A DNA stretch of 64,000 nucleotides from Aureobasidium sp. EXF-3400 (GCA_024195585.1 SWBL01000085.1:62001-126000); one strand, 5' to 3'; shown: positions 1-11,761, counted from the stretch's first letter. Program-made: numbers and translations. Notes: generated by a model from the letters alone, not told the origin.

Positions 1-1517
1 TCGCATCGTCCATGATAGAGATTTTAGCTGAACACAAAAGAGAGCTTGCGGCATTTTGTAGTAGGAACGTGTTGAATGTACCTTCATTGAACAGGTAGTG
101 CGGGCTTTCTGACTGAATTTATGTAATTCTTCGATCGACGTCTTAGACTTGGATAACTGCGTGCATCTTTGATGGGTACGGGCATCATCGCTCAATCGGC
201 CAATATGTCTTTCCCCGTCGAACAAGAGGACTTTTACTTCGAATGGTGCCTGGCCGGCGTATTCATGGCCAATGGTTCCGGATCACGAGGCTAAAGATCA
301 TCAATGCAGCCACATCCCAGCCGTCAGGTCAAGGAAGATATCGAAGGAGTTGGAAGGAAGCTGTATGACGTTCGGTTCCTACATCGGGGAAAATCCGGAG
401 AGTCCATTGAAGCGACAACATTCCGTTCCCTTAATATCACAAGGCATGAAACAACTCGCAAAGTTCGCAATGAACTGACTTTGCTCTGTATCCCAAAGTC
501 ATACGAAGATCTTTGATTTGGATAAAGCATTACTTGGACCATGAGAGATCGTCTCACTACCTATCATCACATTACATACGGCCGTAGCCGGCCATACTCG
601 ACAATCGAAGGATTGTACGACCGCACCCGCTAAAGGAAAGGCAGATCATTTTATAGTGACAGCGGCAGGCATCACGACCTGTTGAGTCCGGTCCAAAGCC
701 ACTCCTTCTACGTGATTATCTTTTCCTCATCCTCACCTAGACAATGTTTCTTTTCACAATCGTCCATCATTCTCGCCCGAGTATACAGGCTGCAATTGTA
801 TCCAACGGCTAGTGTGAGTGTTGAACACTGATTACAACAACTTTGGTAAGCATTGTCACTGGCCGAATACTCTTGCTAAGCAACGATTTGAATTCTCACA
901 CTAACCATGGAATGGTTTCAGATCTGGTTTTGTTCAGTAAGCCGTATACCTTGACTTAGAGTTCGCTATAGTGTATGCAGTCGACGCCATATATGTCATT
1001 CGTACTGCATCACCTGCTCCTTCCCAGCAATGGTGCTTTGTGGCTCACAACGTCGATCAAATAACGATGTCACCAGCTAAGAGGAATAGCTCTGCCGCCC
1101 CTACAGTAGGGAGGACACGCTCAGTATTCGGCCAATCATATGATGGTGCGGACTCGGTTGTACATTGGAGTATATCTTCATAACATCTGTAAACTATGAG
1201 ATCTAGTTGACCGTATCTTAGGATGTATGATTGTAGGGGATGGATGAAGCCGTGAAAACAGCTCCAGCGATATGATGCTAACAGGAAGACTAAACTGAGA
1301 CCGACTATCTTGTCAAAACCTACGGAATAAGCTTCAGTAAGCCTCCAAAAGACAAGAAGCGCCAATCTGCTGATCGTAAAGAGAATGGACTGCTGTAGGT
1401 CCTACCAAAAATCTCAAAGCAGGATCATTGTCATCTGAGCACAAAACAAAGAGCGATCATCTGGGAGCGGGGACGTCAGTCCACTGATGACGATACTGAA
1501 TTGCACTCTCGAAACGA
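1..1517. other. Left edge, no supported gene
   Basis: Several short open frames exist on both strands (for example about 102 codons on the minus strand at 1057-1365), but none has a recognisable domain, convincing start context or splice partners. The stretch before 1518 includes the promoter of the small secreted protein gene. I see no tRNA, repeat or transposon here. Confidence 0.4.
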
Positions 1518-1525
1518 TATATAAA
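1518..1525 (+). promoter_or_regulatory. TATA box of the small secreted protein gene
   Basis: TATATAAA lies 93-100 bp upstream of the ATG at 1618 and is followed by a pyrimidine-rich stretch and a CAACAAG leader, a usual arrangement for an inducible fungal promoter. Function is inferred from position only. Confidence 0.55.
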
Positions 1526-1617
1526 GAGCGAAGGATACTGGCCTTTCTTGTCCCATCCCAGCTTTCTTCAGATACATCCACCAACAAGTTCTCTTCTAAT
1601 ACAACTCTGTTTACATC

Positions 1618-2172
1618 ATGACATACGCTTCCAAACTTCTTCTAGCTGCAGCCTATGCTAGTGTTGTGGTATGGTTCCACCAGGCTATTCCCATCCCATG
1701 AACATGACTGACCAGTGAACTACAGTTCGGCCAAAGTATCTCCGTCGAGGACATTGGCACACCCACCAGTGGCGGAAGCGGCTCTACTGTTTGTATTCCA
1801 AACTGCCGAATCAGCTTGTACGGAGCCGGTGATGCATGTCCAGATGGCAGCAGCGTTGCCTTTGGTGGTTCCTGCGATACTCTTAACGATCGCGGTTCGG
1901 ACCAAACCTTGAAAGTCGAAGCATATGGTGACTCTGGCTGTGATGATTTCACAATCCAATACAGTAAGTGCGCTTGATGATCAGCTGAGAACGAGATGTA
2001 TTGGTTATACACCTACTGACTGAGCGTTGTATCAGCCAATCATCAATTCTTTGTCAATGGAAACAGTGGCCAATTCAATCTCGGAGTTAACATACTCAAA
2101 TGCTACCTCTCGGTAGAGGGAGGCCAGTGCGCCCCAAATTCGCCCCCGAATGGTGGGTGTGATGTACAGTAA
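1618..2172 (+). CDS. Small secreted cysteine-rich protein, 3 exons
   Basis: No family is recognised. Exons 1618-1668, 1726-1963 and 2036-2172 join in frame through introns with GTATGG..CAG and GTAAGT..CAG ends, giving 141 residues. Residues 1-19 form a classic signal peptide (MTYASK start, Leu/Ala core, cleavage probably after FG). The mature chain of about 120 residues is acidic, rich in Gly, Ser and Asn, and holds eight cysteines, an even number that suits four disulfides. It has no membrane segment after the signal and no lysine-rich tail. Size, secretion signal and cysteine count match the loose class of fungal small secreted or effector-like proteins, but no role can be assigned. A TATA box sits about 95 bp upstream. 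No single frame covers the gene, so it is easily missed. It converges with the sugar transporter, 218 bp away. Confidence 0.72.
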
Positions 2173-2390
2173 ATTATGCACTGGGAGTGTCTGCCATAGT
2201 AGGCTTGACAAACGACGAGATTATAGCGACGGATGATGTTGCAGAAGTTAAGTGGACAAGCTCAGTAGCAATGAAAGTATTGAAGTGGAAATATCAAGCT
2301 CGCCCCTATGAGCGTTCTTCGTTACATAAATCGTGACAGCGGGATATCTATGATAAGGGAAAAGGAAACAAGGTCGAAGTCCCAGGGGGC

Positions 2391-4089
2391 CTAGTACTTC
2401 TCGCCCATAGTGCTCTCCTGGTGAGTGACACTCTTCTTGCGCATAGCAGTGTTCTCAATGTCTGCAAGAGACTGGTTGCGAGAGGCACCGCCAGTGATAT
2501 CTTGCACTTCCTGGAAGGAAACAGTGGGCACGAAGCCCTCGGACTGCCAGGCCTTGGATACCTTGCCGTAGAGCTCGTCGACTTGCTCCAGAGTGAGTCC
2601 CTTGGTCTCGTAGATGAAGAAGTATACAAAGAATACACAGACGCAGCAGAATCCTGCCCAGATCCAGAAGACGTTGGTGTGGATGGCATCTACCATGTAT
2701 GGGGTCGAGTACGCAATCGCCCAGTTGAGCAGCCAGTTGGAGGCGGTAGTCATCGAAAGCGACTTGGCTCTGACCTTCAAGGGGAAGATCTCACCAGTGA
2801 CGACCCATGCGCAAGGTCCCCAAGAACAAGCGAAGAAGAAAATGTAGATGCAGACGAAGGCGACGAGAGCCTTCTGGGCGGATTGGTTGGCGACTGGCTC
2901 AAGACCAACTCCAGCAACAATAAGTTGACAGACAGCCATACCGATAGCTCCGAAGAGCAAGAGCTTTCTTCTACCCCACTGCTCAACCAAGTACAGACCA
3001 GGGAAGGTGGAGGCGACGTTGATACAAGAGGTAATCAGACTGATAGTGAAACCGTTACCGATACCAGATTGCTTGAAGAAGGGAGTTCCATAGTAGAAGA
3101 TGAAGTTGACACCAGTCAACTGCTGGAGAGCTTGAAGACCACAACCGGTAGCGAGACGCTTGCCGAGGTTTCCCTTGAAGCAGTCGATGTAGCTGGCCTT
3201 TCCGAGGGACATTTCGTATTCGTGGTTGGCGGTGATCTCAGCCAGCTCGGCCTCGATAGAGGGATGATCGACGGGAAGACGTCTCAGTCTCGAGAGAGAG
3301 CGAGCAGCTTTCTCGTGCTTGCCCTTCTTAACGTAGAATCTAGGAGTTTCGGGAAGAATGATCAGACCACCAAACAAGATGATTGCCCAGGCGAATTGAA
3401 CAGCGATGGGAATGCGGTAGCATCCAGTGTCTTGACGTTTGCTTGTGGCATTGCCAACGATTGAGGCAAGCAATAGACCGATCGTGATTGCGAGTTGGTA
3501 AGCACCGCTGTTCAATGAGTCAGTTGTATGTATGGTGCATTGTCATCATCAGTACTTACACGATAGTACCTCTGATCCACTTGGGTGCAGTTTCGGATTG
3601 GTAGAGAGGAATTAGTGCCGATATTCCACCAACGCCGAGACCAGCAATAGTACGACCAGCAACGAAGAGAGGAATAGCAGTTGCAGCAGTCTGGAGGACA
3701 ACGCCAACAGAGAATACGATCAACCATGTCATCAGACCCAACTTGCGACCGAGGAGATCACCAGTGGGAGAGGCCAAGAGGGCGCCAAAGAAGGTACCGA
3801 CCGACAGCAACGAGACAATCTCAGACTGTTGGCCTGCAGTAATGACGGGGTTGCCTGCAGCATCGGTGTGGGTTGCGAACAGCCTCAGCCAGTAATCCAT
3901 CGCGAGGATGTCCGAGATGGTACCCTGGATTGACTCATGTCAGATTTGTTACATCGTCTGGAGATGTTGGTTTGCTCATACCGTATCGTAACCATAGAGA
4001 ACACCACCGAAAGCAACGAATGCACCGACAGCAATGGCGGGCCAAACGGCACCAACCTCGCCTTCAGGCCGTCTGATGGCGAAAGGCAT
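2391..4089 (-). CDS. MFS hexose/monosaccharide transporter, 3 exons
   Basis: Exons 4089-3982, 3924-3560 and 3507-2391 join to 529 residues, the usual size of a 12-helix sugar porter. Visible hallmarks are the first-helix GGVLYGYDTG, the loop-2 motif GDLLGRKLG, PETPRFYVKKGK before the central loop, QQLTGVNFIFYYG in helix 7, the EIFPLKVRAKS motif, and the C-terminal signature ETKGLTLEQVDELYGKV. These place it in the fungal sugar porter family (proton symporters or facilitators of glucose, xylose and related monosaccharides in the plasma membrane). Exact substrate and affinity cannot be read from sequence. Introns are 57 and 52 nt. The start gives the N-terminus MPFAIRRPEGEVG, common in this family. 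A TATA box lies about 115 bp upstream. A 45-bp relic of a paralogue lies at 9525-9569. It could supply uptake for sugars released by the GH43/GH93 enzymes, but that link is inference. Confidence 0.93.
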
Positions 4090-4200
4090 TGTGATGTGTA
4101 GATCGGGTCAAGAGCCCTGTGTAGAGGATAGTAGAGAGAGTTGAAAAGAAGAAGTGATTGACAATGATGGAGAGAGATGGACGGTGGTAGGACATTGGTG

Positions 4201-4208
4201 TTTATATA
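4201..4208 (-). promoter_or_regulatory. TATA box of the sugar transporter
   Basis: On the minus strand this reads TATATAAA, 112-119 bp upstream of the transporter ATG at 4089. Confidence 0.55.
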
Positions 4209-5743
4209 GGGGAATCAACAGGCAAGGACTACCGACTCACCCCATGGGCTCGACTCCTCCGTGCATGCTCTCCATGCTCTAGAATGTGGAGACCGGTACC
4301 TTGGAAGATCCGGGTTGCGGCAAGGAAAGTCGAGGCGTGAGGAACTAGGTAGAGCTTGGTAAGAAGGACTGAGCTTCGGCATGCCGCTAGGATCCTTCAG
4401 ACTTGCCGTTTCGTGACCCGATACATGAACACGTAAGTACGTACCTCGGACACGGAAGCTCATGCTTGATGACGGGCTTATGCCCGGCCCGAATCCTCTT
4501 CATTGTCGTCTTTGACCTGTATTTAGATAGTCCAGACATCGTATGGCGACTCAGATCTCACTTCATAATAGGACCGTATGTAACAGAAGCGAGACCTCGA
4601 ACTCCTGAAGCAAAGAATAGAACGTACGAGCGTAGACAAGCGCTTCCAAGCTCATAACCAAGCCTTGTACGGTGTGGGGGAGCGTGCCTCGAGGGCTAGT
4701 AGGGTTCCAGCCACAGCTCGGCGGTTTTCTGCACGAGTCGCGCCGAGTACGGAAGCCTCGCCATAGACTTCATCTTTTGGCGGCAGGCGTGTTTGATGGT
4801 GGGATGAGTGTACTGATGTGTACGACTGTCTACCCCTCGAATGCGTTGGTGAGATACAAGCCAAGAACAGTCGTGTGTGACAGAAGCAGCAAGACGGCGA
4901 GATGGAGAATTCGACCCCGAGATCTTGCAGTCGCGTGCTCTCGCCTGTTGATCGTTCTTTCTAGTGCCAGGCTAGAAACTCGCATGGGTCTCGCGAGCCC
5001 ACTTCGCACTGAGCACATTGTTGCATACGCGTGGCCATCTCATCTCCATGTGTGCCCCCAGAAAGATCATCGCTACCAGTTCAACGAGACATACGATGGA
5101 ACCAGACTTGTTAACCTGCCATCCGTTACGTTCAACATCCTTGCATCATGCACGAGAAGGTGTGGCTACGATATAGTGAAGCCTCTCCAACCTTGAGGTG
5201 TAGTTGGCTTGCCTTCTCGGTCCGTGACTTTCGGCCGCAAGAGTCAAGCCTTGCGCAAGCCTCCAGAACGCCTCCTTTGAGGAGAACTGACACGAACCCG
5301 CAAAACCGTTGCAAGTCTTGGTAGAAGCTTAAAGCGCCGCAATGACGCCGGACCGAGTACTATGCCACTACTGCAGGTCTGACACCAGCGCGTGCGCGGT
5401 CTGGCGAGGTCATGCATTCATCTCGGGTTCCCACTTTGCCCCATGGAGACTCTCCGCTTCGTCTGAGTGGGGTTAATTAGGGCCATGAAATATAGCATTC
5501 ACTCTTTACGATGGATCCTGGATGCGATTGCGGGATGTAGCAACAGCATCACTAACGGCTCGGGTCCGGGATTGAGGACTCTATGGAATCGGTCTTGATG
5601 AATGACACTTGTTTGACTGATGAGACAGCTGACGAGGTCACCGTGAATCGATCGTCGGCAGATGAAAGTGGGCAATGATTTTGACTGATCAAAGGATTAA
5701 AAATATGCCATCATGCTACGCTATGCTATAAAATGCTGTGTCG
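4209..5743. other. 1.5 kb intergenic region, no supported gene
   Basis: This holds the transporter promoter and the 3' side of the next minus-strand gene. A plus-strand open frame of about 174 codons (4672-5196) has low-complexity, arginine-rich, unfamiliar translation and overlaps open frames on the other strand, so I do not call it a gene. Confidence 0.4.
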
Positions 5744-7327
5744 TTAGGACGTTGGGTTGTAACCATTCGCTGTGGGCTTGCGAGAGGTTTTCGGAGTATA
5801 TATTGACATGTCTTCGACATGTAACATCATCTCGCGATGCTGTTTTCGAATTTCTGCAGTGCCAGTGAGTATGATTTCTATAATGGTGACAGAGAACACA
5901 ACGTACCTTCTGCACTGAGATCGAGAGGGTAACCAAAGTCTGGTTCTGGCTTGAAGAAAGGCGATGAGAGAGCCTCCAGGGACTGCTGCATAGAGTCTGT
6001 AGGCTTATGGTATCCTTGGTCATCACCCAGATCAATCCATACCACGCCTAGTGCATTCTCCACTCTCTTCAACTCGAAATCATACTGTTCGAGTAGGTCG
6101 ACAGAAATCTGGGCGTCCCATACAGTTGCATACTGGATGTCTCGCAAAAGTGTACGCCTCAGCCGATCTCGACAGTCCCGGAATGGAATATCACTATCGC
6201 GGAGCATCTCCCAAGCTCGGCGAGTGTTTCCTGCATCGGCCATCATCTCGATGAACGAGTAGTCGCCTCTGAGTTTAGCTTCGCTACCGTGTTGAGATGC
6301 CACTTTGCCCGTGTTCAGACGTGTGGGGTTGTCCTGCCACAGCAGCCACTCTTTCCAGATCTCGTCGGATGCCTTGCAGCGGGACAAGGCAACAATCCAT
6401 CCATACAACTGAGTCCACTCAGTCCGATCGAGATATAGGCCTAGGTGATGCTGATCCTCCGGGGCGGTGTCTTCAAAGCCGAGAAGGACTTGTAGTAGAT
6501 CACGACGTGACCATCTCCCGTTACGTATTTCGCCATATCCATTGCTACCAACGCTGAACTTGGCGATGATGGATCTGAATAAAGTTTTGGCTATGGGGAA
6601 GCCCAGTTCCGCGTGCAGCTTCAGGTACCGCTTCATGCCAGGCAAGCTGCGTGATCGAGCAGCAAATTTGATACCGACAGCCAAGAGACATCTGGACACA
6701 GGTATGTTCTCCCTTCGAAAACGAGCGACGATTGTTGTAATGGCACCGAAAACCTTGTGATCGGTTGTGGTATCTCTAGCACGGTAAAGAGCTCTCACAA
6801 TGCAAAGATCCATGTCGGCCAAATCATGGGTGGTTCCCTTGCGCTGCAAAGCTACAGCAAGAACACGCATGACATCTTGAGTAGTTTGACACCTCAGAAA
6901 TTGCTCCCTCATGAGTCTTCTGTGAAATTTATGACCTGTCTTCACAGCCATATGTCTAAGCAGGTTAGCCGAGGTCCACGATACTTACCACATCGATGCA
7001 GATGTATACGAAAAATACGATTTAGGAGGTTTCATATACATACTGGCGAAATTGATTGAAGTCGAGCATTTGGCCATTGATGGGAAAGTCAACTCTTAAG
7101 GCTTCCTTGACTACAGATCGCAACTGCATCTGTCGGACCAGCGGGCGCGAGTCATTCAGTAGGAGACATGACAGAGTGTCGACAGGAGATTTTAGATTGA
7201 GTTGGTGTTGAATCAAGTCAAGTTCGACTTGGTCAACAGTAGGTTGAAGGCAAGTGGCGTGGGGGCGAGAGCACCGGCGAAGGTTAAGGATGGGAGTGAA
7301 GCGTGTAGGTATCTTGGTAGACAGCAT
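5744..7327 (-). CDS. Putative mitochondrial protein, helical-repeat type, 3 exons
   Basis: Exons 7327-7044, 6955-5907 and 5853-5744 join through introns of 88 nt (GTATGT..TTAG) and 53 nt (GTACGT..GCAG) to about 480 residues. I chose the ATG at 7327 because the N-terminus (MLSTKIPTRF then Arg-rich, no acidic residue for over 20 positions) looks like a mitochondrial presequence. Upstream in-frame ATGs at 7396 and 7504 would lengthen it to as much as 539 residues. The body is alpha-helical with repeated patterns such as LCIVRALYRARD, GMKRYLKLHAELG and ARRAWEML-like segments, reminiscent of PPR-like fungal mitochondrial RNA or translation factors. No motif proves that, so the role is inference. 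It diverges from RIO1; the 390 bp between the ATGs must hold both promoters. Confidence 0.7.
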
Positions 7328-7717
7328 GATGGCGCTGTCTTGATGGACCGTACAAGACAGTCGCCATGCTGAAGTCGAAGAAGGTCTTATCAACATGTGA
7401 TGGATGAAGTCGGTATGAGGCACGGAACTTGTGTAACCTGGGGGAGAAGCTCGAGCCGCATTGGCGTTCTTTAGCAAGTCGTTCTCTACCCGCGTGCCTT
7501 CCATGCAGTCTCCTTATGCAGTTGGCAACGTATCCTCAAGCAACGAGTTGACAACGATTGACCTCTTGTGCAATTGACAACAGCTTGTCCAACAGCTTGT
7601 CCCCGAGTCAAGAAACGCCGTTAGCTCCGTATGAATTGACGCAACTTGCAGCCCAATATCTTTTTTCTTTGCGACTGCTTGCAACATCTTTTTGCCTTAC
7701 ACAACATAGTATCAATC

Positions 7718-9409
7718 ATGTCGTCAAACGAGTCGCCAGCAGCGGCTTTGGAGCCCGCTCACACATTTGCGCCAAACCAAGGTTACGAATATGTCAACAA
7801 CGACCAAGAACAAGCCGGTGGCGTCTTGCTCGATGAGGGAAACAATGATGAAGAGGACGATTACTACGACGACTTGTTCGAGGACAGCGCCGACGAGGTC
7901 AACGACTCGGAAATTACTTCGTCAAACCCTGGCGACTTTACCAAATCATACAACCGCCAACGACAATTGAACGACAATACAGTTCCTGCATCTCAAAAAC
8001 CCAAGAACAACCCTGCTGGCCACAAGCCCACCGCGAACACTCGCTCTAGCGTGGATGACCAAGTCCAGAGTTTGGCCCAACATGCGTCGAAGCTGCGTCT
8101 CAACAACCTCGACGGAGGTGGCAAGCAAGAAAGAGGAGGCGGCAAGGACAAGAGCGATCGCGCCACTAGTGAACAAGTCCTGGATCCCAGAACTCGCATG
8201 ATTTTGCTGCAACTCCTGAACAAGAACGTTGTCTCCGAGATCAATGGTGTTCTGTCAACTGGCAAGGAAGCCAACGTCTACCACGCTGCAACAATCCCCG
8301 AGTCCCACGATGACTCTGAGGGCCCCGCCGTTCCTCTCCATAGAGCCATCAAGGTCTACAAGACGAGTATTCTGGTCTTCAAGGACCGCGACAAGTATGT
8401 CACTGGTGACTACAGATTCCGTGGCGGTTACAACAAGAGCGACAACCGCGCCATGGTCAAGGTCTGGGCAGAGAAGGAATTCAGAAACTTGCGTATCTTG
8501 CACTCTGCTGGTATTCCCTGCCCCGATCCTCTCTATCTCCGTCAACACGTTATGGTTATGAGCTTCCTGGGCAACAAGAAGGGATGGCCTGCACCCCGTC
8601 TGAGAGATGTCGATTTCCAACTACCCACCGAAGAGGAGAATGCTGCTAAGTGGAGAGAAATGTACATCCAATTGCTCGGCTACATGCGCGTCATGTACCA
8701 GACCTGTCGCCTGGTCCACGGCGATTTGAGCGAATACAACCTAATGTACCACCAAAACCGCATCTTCGTCATCGATGTCAGTCAAAGTGTCGAGCACGAC
8801 CACCCACGCTCACTCGAATTCCTACGCATGGATATCAAAAACATCAGCGATTTCTTCGCTCGCAAGGGTATCGATTGTTTGCCTGAAAGAGCCATCTTCG
8901 GCTTCATCACTTCCGAAAAGGGCGGTGTGGAGACTTCTCAAATGGAAGACCTCATTGCCAAAATGTACGAGACCAGAGAACAAGAAGGAAACCAAGATAA
9001 TGAGGAAGTCGACAACCAAGTTTTCAGACAACAATACATTCCTCAAACCCTCGAGCAAGTCTACGATGTCGAGCGCGATGCCGCACGAGTGCAAAAGGGA
9101 GAAGGCGATGATCTAGTCTACAAAGCCCTGCTCGCAAACAAAACCGCCAATACCAACGACAACGACGCCGAAAACGGCAGCGAAGCTTCAGGATCAGAAA
9201 GCGAAGAATACGACTCAGAAGACCCTGACCGACCGCGCAGAAAGCGCAATGAGGGACAGATCCCCAGAGGCAAGCGTTTCGAAGACAAGGATACCAAAAA
9301 GGAGCACAAGAAAGCCGTCAAGGAGGAGAAGCGCGAGAAGAGAAAGGAGAAAATGCCTAAGCATCTCAAGAAGAAGCTCATTAGCGGTTCTTCTCGCGGC
9401 AAGCATTAG
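7718..9409 (+). CDS. RIO1-type atypical serine/threonine kinase
   Basis: A single-exon protein of 563 residues. Rio1 is an atypical kinase/ATPase that acts in late 40S subunit maturation (20S pre-rRNA processing, release of assembly factors) and in cell-cycle control. The start at 7718 (MSSNESPAAA) follows a pyrimidine-rich leader; an in-frame ATG 24 codons upstream is less likely. Residues 1-150 are acidic and disordered. The RIO domain follows: ATP-binding loop STGKEANVYHA near residue 178, catalytic lysine in RAIKVYK near 211, the RIO1 flexible-loop sequence TGDYRFRGGYNKSDNRAM, catalytic LVHGDLSEYN near 333, and metal-binding VIDVSQSVEHDHP near 352. These are diagnostic of RIO1, not RIO2. 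The C-terminus has an acidic stretch and then a lysine-rich tail (KAVKEEKREKRKEKM), the basic tail usual in the family. All key residues are present. Confidence 0.97.
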   Translation: MSSNESPAAALEPAHTFAPNQGYEYVNNDQEQAGGVLLDEGNNDEEDDYYDDLFEDSADEVNDSEITSSNPGDFTKSYNRQRQLNDNTVPASQKPKNNPAGHKPTANTRSSVDDQVQSLAQHASKLRLNNLDGGGKQERGGGKDKSDRATSEQVLDPRTRMILLQLLNKNVVSEINGVLSTGKEANVYHAATIPESHDDSEGPAVPLHRAIKVYKTSILVFKDRDKYVTGDYRFRGGYNKSDNRAMVKVWAEKEFRNLRILHSAGIPCPDPLYLRQHVMVMSFLGNKKGWPAPRLRDVDFQLPTEEENAAKWREMYIQLLGYMRVMYQTCRLVHGDLSEYNLMYHQNRIFVIDVSQSVEHDHPRSLEFLRMDIKNISDFFARKGIDCLPERAIFGFITSEKGGVETSQMEDLIAKMYETREQEGNQDNEEVDNQVFRQQYIPQTLEQVYDVERDAARVQKGEGDDLVYKALLANKTANTNDNDAENGSEASGSESEEYDSEDPDRPRRKRNEGQIPRGKRFEDKDTKKEHKKAVKEEKREKRKEKMPKHLKKKLISGSSRGKH

Positions 9410-9524
9410 ATGATATGACTCCATTTCTTCGTTTTTAAGCTTAAATAATACCACTTTTACGATCTTGCAATATGTTTTCGTTACTATCTTTATGTCCTCG
9501 TGCATTTCTTTAAGGTGCGATTGT

Positions 9525-9569
9525 GTAGACGAAGGCGACAAGAGCCTTCTGACCGGCCTGGTTGGCGAC
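9525..9569 (-). pseudogene. 45-bp relic of a sugar-transporter gene
   Basis: On the minus strand this reads VANQAGQKALVAFVY in one frame. It matches VANQSAQKALVAFVC of the sugar transporter at 2850-2894 in 12 of 15 residues and 39 of 45 bases. Similarity stops abruptly on both sides and no open frame extends it. It is best explained as the remnant of a deleted or recombined paralogous hexose transporter. It lies about 115 bp after the RIO1 stop. The rest of the RIO1-LMBD1 gap (9410-9929) shows no gene. Confidence 0.6.
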
Positions 9570-9929
9570 CGACGTGAGTGATGTGCGCTCTCTCACTCGA
9601 CGCATCTACGTCGTCGAGAAACCATACATCAAGGTAGACTCGGACTTGGGCTTTTGTGGGATCGTGTGAGTGGTTTCAGAGAAAATTCACAAACTGCTAT
9701 GATTAAGACGGAAGACATAGCGGGTATGAGGCTTCAAAATGACATTGTGTCTCGTGAGTGGACCACAAAAACTTAATCACCCCCTCCTTTCCTAGCGGAC
9801 TGAACTGAAGCCACCCTAGGCAGTACGAAAATCAAACTGACCCATCCAAAGCACCAAAAGGCTCATATAAACATAGAACAGAGAAAGAAGAGATGCTAGA
9901 GCAGGAAAGAAAATACATTACACATTAGA

Positions 9930-11761
9930 TCATTCATCAGAAGATCCTCCACGAGTACCATAATCGGCACCAACGCGCTTCACACCAGTAGCACGGCCGG
10001 TGATATCAGACCAAGTGGCGCCGAAACGACGACCAGTGCTGGCAAGAAGGCCTTCCTCCTCCTCTTCGGCAAGGTCATCATCGAGCTGCTCCTCGTCAAG
10101 TCGGGGAGTGCGGAACAGCATGACGACAAAGACAATAAAGAAGATACCGAGGAAAGCGAATTGAGCCCAGAAGTCGACAAGTCCAAAGAAGGGGAAGTTG
10201 ATGGTGATGCGGTTCAGGAAGGTACTGACGACCGAGGGTGTGCAGACCATACGAGCGACTGGGTTGTCAACAGCCTCACGACAAGAGCGGATAGCCTTGT
10301 GGTGGTTGCTGCAGTCAGGCTGTTGGTCACCTTGATGCAGAGGTCTGTCACAGTAGGTCTGAGGACCGAAGGTGGCGTACTGAGGAGCGACCATCATGGC
10401 AACAGCGTAGTTAATGGCGAACACGATCAAGGTGAGCATGACAGTTCCCATAAGGAGGGCTTGCGGAGCGGTGTGACCCTTGCGAATCTTGAACAGACTG
10501 ACCCACAAGAAGCGGATGCCAATAGTGGCAATACCAACAACGGATCCGGCAAAGAACAGGAGGGTCAAAAGAAGGAAAATGACATAGTCGATGGGGAAGG
10601 CCTTGGAGGTGACAACGAAGAGCCAGTTGACGGGCTGGAAGATCTTGTTGTGACCAAGCAGATATCCGCAACCAGTCTTGCACACCGAGTTTTTTATCTT
10701 GTCAACGCCGGTAGCCAGCATGCTGGCCCAGACGATGAGAATTATGACGATGAGCAGAAGACCACCGAGAAGCTTCAGGGGTCTGAAGATGGCTTCCGTC
10801 TTGAGCCAGACACGGATGAACCAGTTTGAACCCTCGCCCATATCTTCAGCAGCGAGACGTTCACGGCGGACGAGTGTACGTTCTTCGCGAATGAGGGCTT
10901 CGAGTTCACGGCGGTCGCGAGTGTCGAGGCCACTGTCAAGACCCTCGTTGCGGTTCTCGAGCTGTCTCTGACGCTCACGGTTCTGCGTCAGCTGAGATGA
11001 AGTGTTGGCTGCCAATGTGGGAGCAGAGATGCGAGGAGCTGTCTTGATCAGGGTCAGGGGAAGGAGGGCCAAGCCAGGAGCCGTGTAGATGCAGTACAAG
11101 AGCGTTCCGAGGGTCAGGAGAAGACCGACGCAGAAAGTCAAGGCACGCTCTCCATCTATAACCAGTTAGCAGAAACTCGGGGGTAAAATGCTGGGATGAG
11201 CTCACGGTTCTCGGCCAGGAGATCCTTGAAGAAGTCGAGGTCAAGATGCTTCTGAGGTCTGTTCTTGGCAACAGGTACGAAGAAGCCTACAAGGAAGATG
11301 ATGACGACGAACAGAATAAAGGCGATGGTGTACTTGAAAGCACCCCAAAGACGGGCGCCAGCACTCTGGGTACCCTCCTCGGCAGCTACCTCATCACGTT
11401 CCTCGTACCAGAAGTAGGTGAAGGGAACGACGATCAAGCACAGTATGGCGTCTAGGCTGTAAAGGGCGTAGTAGACGATCTTGAGCTGGAAAAGAATGTT
11501 GTCGACAGCATCAGGAGTAGCCCAATCTTTCTTCCTTCCGAGCTTGGACGAGGTGGTCGAAGATACTAGGGCTACGTCGACGGGCAGCAGAAGAACAGTA
11601 GCCAGAAGAGAGAGCACGGTGACAATGCAGACGATGGAGACAACGGCAGAGCGTTCGCGAGGGGCCTGGTAGAGGTAGACGAAGATGGATGCTACGACTA
11701 GCAGAATTGCAAGTGCGACAGCGTATGCGACCCAGATAAGGGAGGTCTGAATGAGTGCCAT
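9930..11761 (-). CDS. LMBD1-type lysosomal/vacuolar membrane protein (probable cobalamin transporter)
   Basis: Exons 11761-11206 and 11155-9930, separated by a 50-nt intron (GTGAGC..ATAG), give 593 residues; the junction reads LLAENHGERALTF, which fits this family. The protein is polytopic, with about nine hydrophobic segments, the first at residues 5-30 ([21 protein letters not shown]). A charged cytosolic loop around residues 225-275 is rich in [12 protein letters not shown], and the acidic C-tail ends GGSSDE. Order and length match the LMBR1-like family of fungal proteins annotated as probable lysosomal cobalamin transporter. In animals the family exports vitamin B12 from lysosomes. Fungi neither make nor clearly need B12, so the fungal substrate is unproven. 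The gene diverges from CFT1. Confidence 0.88.

Noticed and set aside
1057..1365. Minus-strand 102-codon frame with hydrophobic stretches
   Set aside because: No ATG context, domain or splice partners; hydrophobicity alone is not enough.
2421..3464. Long plus-strand open frame (347 codons) antisense to the sugar transporter
   Set aside because: It is the mirror frame of a well-supported exon, and its translation is Ser/Glu/Thr-rich without motifs.
4672..5196. 174-codon plus-strand frame
   Set aside because: Arg/Cys/His-rich unfamiliar translation overlapping minus-strand frames; no promoter or domain evidence.
10161..10829. 222-codon plus-strand frame inside the LMBD1-type gene
   Set aside because: Antisense shadow of a transmembrane coding region; composition explained by the codon bias of the real gene.
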